From contig JAVHZZ010000004.1 of NCBI GenBank assembly GCA_036250195.1, positions 252,210,028-252,274,027 of the forward strand: a stretch of 64,000 bases of DNA, in the 5' to 3' direction. The notes under the pieces were generated by a model that was given only the letters and a program-made list of their open reading frames with translations, made no database searches and had not been told where the DNA came from. Source of the DNA: Mixophyes australis. Taxonomy: Eukaryota; Chordata; Amphibia; Anura; Limnodynastidae. The stretch's first letter is position 1; each line of letters opens with the position of its first letter. Below, in pieces: positions 58,556 to 64,000 of this stretch. The translations under genes were made by a program, and so were the position numbers.

Positions 58556-60110
58556 TCAATTCATGATTCAATTCATGATTCATGATTTAATTCATGATTC
58601 ATGATTCATGATTCAATTCATGATTCAATTCATGATTCATGATTCATTATTCAATTTATGATTCATAATTCATGATTCATGATTCAATTCATGAATCATG
58701 ATTCAATTCATGATTTGATTCATGATTTAATTCATGATTTGATTCATGATTTAATTCATGATTTGATTCATAAATTATGATTCGATTCATGATTCTTGAT
58801 TCGATTCATGATTCATGATTCAATTCATGATCCATGATTCAATTAATGATTCATGATTCATGATTCAATTCATGATTCAATTCATGATTCATGATTTATG
58901 ATTCAATTCATGATTCATAATTCATGATTCATGATTCAATTAATGATTCATAATTCATGATTCATAATTCAATTCATGATTCATGATTCATGATTCAATT
59001 CATGATTCATGATTCATGATTCAATTCATGATTCATGATTCAATTCATGATTCATGATTCAATTCATGATTCAATTTATGATTCATGATTCAATTTATGA
59101 TTCATGATTCAATTCATGATTCAATTCATGATTCATGATTTTATTCATGATTCATGATTCAATTCATGATTCAATTCATGATTCATGATTCATTATTCAA
59201 TTTATGATTCATAATTCATGATTCATGATTCAATTCATGAATCATGATTCAATTCATAAATCATGATTCAATTCATGATTTGATTCATGATTTAGTTCAT
59301 GATTTGATTCATGATTTAATTCATGATTTGATTCATGATTCATGATTCGATTCATGATTCATGATTCGATTCATGATTCATGATTCAATTCATAATCCAT
59401 GATTCAATTAATGATTCATGATTCATGATTCAATTCATGATTCAATTCATGATTCATGATTTATGATTCAATTCATGATTCATAATTCATGATTCATGAT
59501 TCAATTAATGATTCATAATTCATGATTCATGATTCAATTCATGATTCATAATTCATGATTTTTGATTCATGATTCTATTCATGATTCATGATTCAATTCA
59601 TGATTAAATTCATGATTCATGATTCATGATTCCTGATTCAATTCATGATTCATGATTCAATTCATGATTCATGATTTATGATTCATGATTCAATTCATGA
59701 TTCCTAATTCATGATTTATGATTCCTAATTCATGATTCATGATTCAATTCATGATTCATGATTCAATTCATGATTCATGATTCAATTCATGATTCATGAT
59801 TTATGATTCATGATTCAATTCATGATTCCTAATTCATGAATTATGATTCAATTCATGATTCATGATTCATGATTCATGATTCACTTCATGATTCATGATT
59901 CAATTCATGATTCATGATTCATGATTCAATTTATGATTCATGATTCAATTCATGATTCAATTCATGATTAATGATTCATGGTTCAATTCATTAATTCATA
60001 ATTCATGATTCATGATACAATTCATGGTTCAATTCATTAATTCATAATTCATGATTCATGATACAATTCATGATTCATGAATCATGATTCAATTCATGAT
60101 TCATGATTTA
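58556..60110 (+). repeat. 1.56-kb tandem duplication, copy 2
   Basis: This is the partner of 57,001-58,555, with the same markers at spacings of 1,558-1,564 bp, among the shortest HOR steps in the window. It carries a further change at 58771 (CATAAATTATG), where the partner has CATAATTCATG at the matching place near 57.21 kb. It ends with the same doubled CATTAATTC plus GATACAATTC element near 60.0-60.07 kb. Confidence 0.8.
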
Positions 60111-63100
60111 ATTCATGATTCGATTCATGATTTAATTCATTATTCGATTCATGATTCATGATTCGATTCATCATTCATGATCCAATTCATGATCCATGAT
60201 TCAATTAATGATTCATGAGTCATGATTCAATTCATGATTTAAATTATGATTCATGATTCATGATTCAATTCATGATTCATAATTGATGATTCATGATTCA
60301 ATTCATGTTTTATGATTCATGATTCATTATTCAATTCATGATTCATGATTTGATTCATCATTCTTAATTCATGATTCATGATTCGATTCATGATTCATGA
60401 TTCATGATTCATGATTGAATTCATGATTCATGATTCGATTCATGATTCAATTCATGATTCATGATTCATGATTCAATTCATAATTCATGAGTCGATTCAT
60501 GATTCAATTCATGATTCAATTCATGATTTATGATTCATGATTCATGATTTGATTCATGATTCTTGATTCATGATTCGATTCATGATTCATGATTCATGAT
60601 TTAATTCATGATTCATGATTCATGATTCAATTCATAATTCATGATTCACTTCATGATTCATGATTCATGATTCAATTCATGATTCATGATTCATGATTCA
60701 ATTTATGATTCATGATTCATGATTCAATTCATGATTCAATTCATGATTCATGATTCATGGTTCAATTCATGATTCATAATTCATGATTCATGATTCCATT
60801 CATGATCCATGATTCATGATTCATGATTCAATTCATGATTCATGATTCAATTCATGATTCATGATTCAATTCATGATTCATGATTCAATTCATGATTCAT
60901 GATTCAATTCATGATTCATGATTTATGATTCATGATTCAATTCATGATTCCTAATTCATGATTCATGATTCCTAATTCATGATTCATGATTCAATTCATG
61001 ATTCATGATTCAATTCATGATTCATGATTCAATTCATGATTCATGATTTATGATTCATGATTCAATTCATGATTTCTAATTCATGATTCATGATTCAATT
61101 CATGATTCATGATTCATGATTCATGATTCACTTCATGATTCATGATTCATGATTCAATTCATGATTCATGATTCATGATTCAATTTATGATTCATGATTC
61201 AATTCATGATTCAATTCATGATTAATGATTCATTGTTCAATTCATTAATTCATAATTCATGATTCATGATACAATTCATGATTCATGAATCATGATTCAA
61301 TTCATAATTCAATTCATGATTCATGATTCATTATTCAATTTATGATTCATAATTCATGATTCATGATTCAATTCATGAATCATGATTCAATTCATGAATC
61401 ATGATTCAATTCATGATTTGATTCATGATTTAATTCATGATTTGATTCATGATTTAATTCATGATTTGATTCATGATTCATGATTCGATTCATGATTCAT
61501 GATTCGATTCATGATTCATGATTCGATTCATGATTCATGATTCAATTCATGATTCATGATTCATGATTCAATTCATGATTCAATTCATGATTCATGATTT
61601 ATGATTCAATTCATGATTCATAATTCATGATTCATGATTCTATTCATGATTCATAATTCATGATTCATGATTCAATTCATGATTCATAATTCATGATTCT
61701 TGATTCATGATTCTATTCATGATTCATAATTCATGATTCATGATTCAATTCATGATTCATAATTCATGATTCTTGATTCATGATTCTATTCATGATTCAT
61801 GATTCAATTCATGATTCATGATTCATGATTCAATTCATGATTCATTATTCATGATTCAATTCATGATTCATGATTCAATTCATGATTCAATTCATGATTC
61901 ATGATTCAATTTATGATTCATGATTCATGATTCAATTCATGATTCAATTCATGATTCATGATTTAATTCATGATTCATGATTCAATTCATGATTCAATTC
62001 ATGATTCATGATTCATTATTCAATTTATGATTCATAATTCATGATTCATGATTCAATTCATGAATCATGATTCAATTCATAAATCATGATTCAATTCATG
62101 ATTTGATTCATGATTTAATTCATAATTTGATTCATGATTTAAATCATGATTTGATTCATGATTCATGATTCGATTCATGATTCATGATTCGATTCATGAT
62201 TCATGATTCAATTCATGATCCATGATTCAATTAATGATTCATGATTCAATTCATGATTCAATTCATGATTCATGATTTATGATTCAATTCATGATGCATA
62301 ATTCATGATTCATGATTCAATTAATGATTCATAATTCATGATTCATGATTCAATTCATGATTCATAATTCATGATTTTTGATTCATGATTCTATTCATGA
62401 TTCATGATTCAATTCATGATTAAATTCATGATTCATGATTCATGATTCCTGATTCAATTCATGATTCATGATTCAATTCATGATTCATGATTTATGATTC
62501 ATGATTCAATTCATGATTCCTAATTCATGATTTATGATTCCTAATTCATGATTCATGATTCAATTCATGATTCATGATTCAATTCATGATTCATGATTTA
62601 TGATTCATGATTCAATTCATGATTCATGATTCGATTCATGATTCATGATTCAATTCATGATTCATGATTCATGATTCATGATTCAATTCATGATTCATGA
62701 TTCGATTCATGATTCAATTCATGATTCATGATTGAATTCATAATTCATGAGTCGATTCATGATTCAATTCATGATTCAATTCATTTTTATGATTCATGAT
62801 TCATGATTTGATTCATGATTCTTGATTCATGATTCGATTCATGATTCATGATTCAATTCATGATTCATGATTCATGATTCATGATTCAATTCATGATTCA
62901 TGATTCAATTCATGATTCATGATTCATGATTCATGATTCATGATTCAATTCATGATTCAATTCATGATTCATGATTCATGATTCAATTCATGATTCATGA
63001 TTCATGATTCATGATTCATGATTTAATTTATGATTCATGATTCAATTCATGATTCAATTCATGATTTATGATTCATGATTCATGATTCAATTCCTGATTC

Positions 63101-64000
63101 ATAATTCATGATTCATGATTCAATTCATGATTAATAATTCATTATTCATGATTCAATTCATGATTCATGATTCAATTCATGCATCATGATTCATGATTCA
63201 TGATTCAATTCATGATTCATGATTCAATTCATGATTCAATTCCTGATTCAATTCATGATTCAATTCATGATTCAATTCATGATTCATTATTCATGATTCA
63301 ATTCATGAATCATGATTCATGATCCAATTCATGATTCAATTCATGATTCAATTCATAATTCATGATTCAATTCATGATTCAATTCATTATTCATGATTCG
63401 ATTCATGATTCATGATTCATGATTCAAGTCATCATTCAATTTATGATTCAATTCATGATTCCTGATTCATGATTCAATTCATGATTCATTATTCATGAAT
63501 TATGATTCAATTCATGATTCAATTCATGATTCATGATTCAATTCCTGATTCAATTCCTGATTCAATTCATGATTCATGATTCAATTCATGATTCATGATT
63601 CATGATTCAATTCATGATTCATGATTCATGATTCATGATTTAATTTATGATTCATGATTCATGATTCAATTCATGATTCATAATTCATTATTCATGATTC
63701 AATTCATGATTCATGATTCAATTCATGCATCATGATTCATGATTCATGATTTAATTCATGATTCATGATTCAATTCATGATTCAATTCATGATTTATGAT
63801 TCATGATTCATGATTCAATTCATGATTCATAATTCATGATTCATGATTCAATTCATGATTCATAATTCATTATTCATGATTCAATTCATGATTCATGATT
63901 CAATTCATGCATCATGATTCATGATTTAATTCATGATTCATGATTCAATTCATTATTCAATTCCTGATTCAATTCATGATTCAATTCATGATTCATTATT
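60111..64000 (+). repeat. HOR family B, right-end copy resembling 34.8-38.4 kb
   Basis: GAGTCGATTC sites at 60489 and 62749 are 2,260 bp apart, exactly as are 35114 and 37374, so both pairs are offset by 25,375 bp. The rare GATTTAAATC lies at 62137 against 36755 (25,382), and AAGTCATC at 63426 against 38020 (25,406). The triple GATTCGATTC near 61.5 kb matches the one near 36.1 kb. From about 63.8 kb it follows the CATAATTCATTATTC path of 34.6 and 44.7 kb, not the path at 38.39 kb. The array continues past the window end. Confidence 0.7.

Larger units (their letters stand above)
1..64000 (+). repeat. Satellite array of 7-bp and 12-bp units, spanning the whole window
   Basis: Every line of the window reads as GATTCAT (7 bp) and GATTCAATTCAT (12 bp) units in varying order, always in the same orientation. 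The 12-mer equals a 7-mer dimer with two bases removed. Common unit variants are GATTTAATTCAT, GATTTGATTCAT, GATTCGATTCAT, GATTCAATTCCT, GATTCAATTTAT, GATTTAT, GATTCCT and AATTCAT. With roughly equal numbers of the two units there would be some 6,000-7,000 units (an estimate, not a count). The palindrome TCATGA sits at nearly every unit junction and GATTC begins nearly every unit. There is no interruption by unique sequence or a transposon. Such arrays are typical of eukaryotic heterochromatin. I do not recognise the family or the species. Confidence 0.98.

Noticed and set aside
1..64000. Open reading frames on either strand
   Set aside because: Any open frame is built from the repeat itself, is short because of the TGA at each unit boundary, and would encode only low-complexity residues. 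No start context, domain or codon pattern supports a gene.
1..64000. CRISPR array
   Set aside because: Regular repeats are present, but there are no unique spacers of constant length. The intervals are the same repeat, and no cas gene is present.
1..64000. Telomeric repeat tract
   Set aside because: The 7-bp unit lacks the G-rich strand typical of telomeres (TTAGGG, TTTAGGG and relatives). GATTCAT has one G and one C.
1..64000. Human-type satellite II/III
   Set aside because: Those arrays rest on ATTCC (GGAAT) units. Here the unit is ATTCATG/ATTCA with almost no ATTCC. The shared ATTC is too little to claim homology.
1..64000. Whole array as a synthetic or simulated sequence or assembly artefact
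   Set aside because: Private variants, nested HORs and copy-specific deletions look like natural array evolution. A collapsed or mis-joined HOR remains possible locally and can only be excluded with reads.

Overview
The whole 64-kb window is one tandem satellite array. I found no gene, RNA gene, mobile element, CRISPR array or unique-sequence island on either strand. The array is built almost only from two related units in head-to-tail order: a 7-mer, GATTCAT, and a 12-mer, GATTCAATTCAT. The 12-mer equals two 7-mers minus two bases. Most departures are one-base variants of these units. Base composition is about 27% GC, judged from the unit sequences. A satellite of this length, with nested repeats and no prokaryote-like coding content, points to constitutive heterochromatin of a eukaryote (centromeric, pericentromeric, subtelomeric or sex-chromosome) in a long-read assembly. 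The sequence does not identify the species.

The order of 7-mers, 12-mers and variants is not random. Rare variants recur in the same order and mark higher-order repeats (HORs). Layout by markers: 1-19.44 kb is HOR family A, with a period of about 4.2-4.4 kb at first and an expanded 7.47-kb period between 10 and 17.5 kb, made by two internal junctions near 12.50 and 14.63 kb. From 19.6 to 25.5 kb a block of about 2.95 kb is present twice. A segment at 25.5-26.15 kb with its own short internal repeats separates family A from family B. Family B runs from 26.15 kb to the end. It has copies of about 3.3 and 3.8 kb, then an 8.0-kb tandem duplication (38.385-46.384 and 46.385-about 54.21 kb), then smaller re-amplified pieces with steps of 1.56-2.04 kb (to about 60.11 kb). 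The final 60.1-63.8 kb resembles 34.8-38.4 kb at a spacing of about 25.38 kb.

No protein-coding role is plausible. On the + strand each unit boundary carries TGA, and each 7-mer shifts the frame by one, so every three 7-mers close all three frames. What the window records is array evolution: repeated duplication at scales of 12-24 bp, about 50 bp, 1.6 kb, 3-4 kb, 8 kb and perhaps 25 kb, deletions that differ between copies, and point variants that order some duplications. Other points of interest are the CG/CA/TG/TA states at one dinucleotide of the 12-mer and recurrent perfect palindromes of 14-20 bp. Coordinates of HOR boundaries are from reading by eye, good to a few tens of bases at best; spacings between named markers were counted directly.
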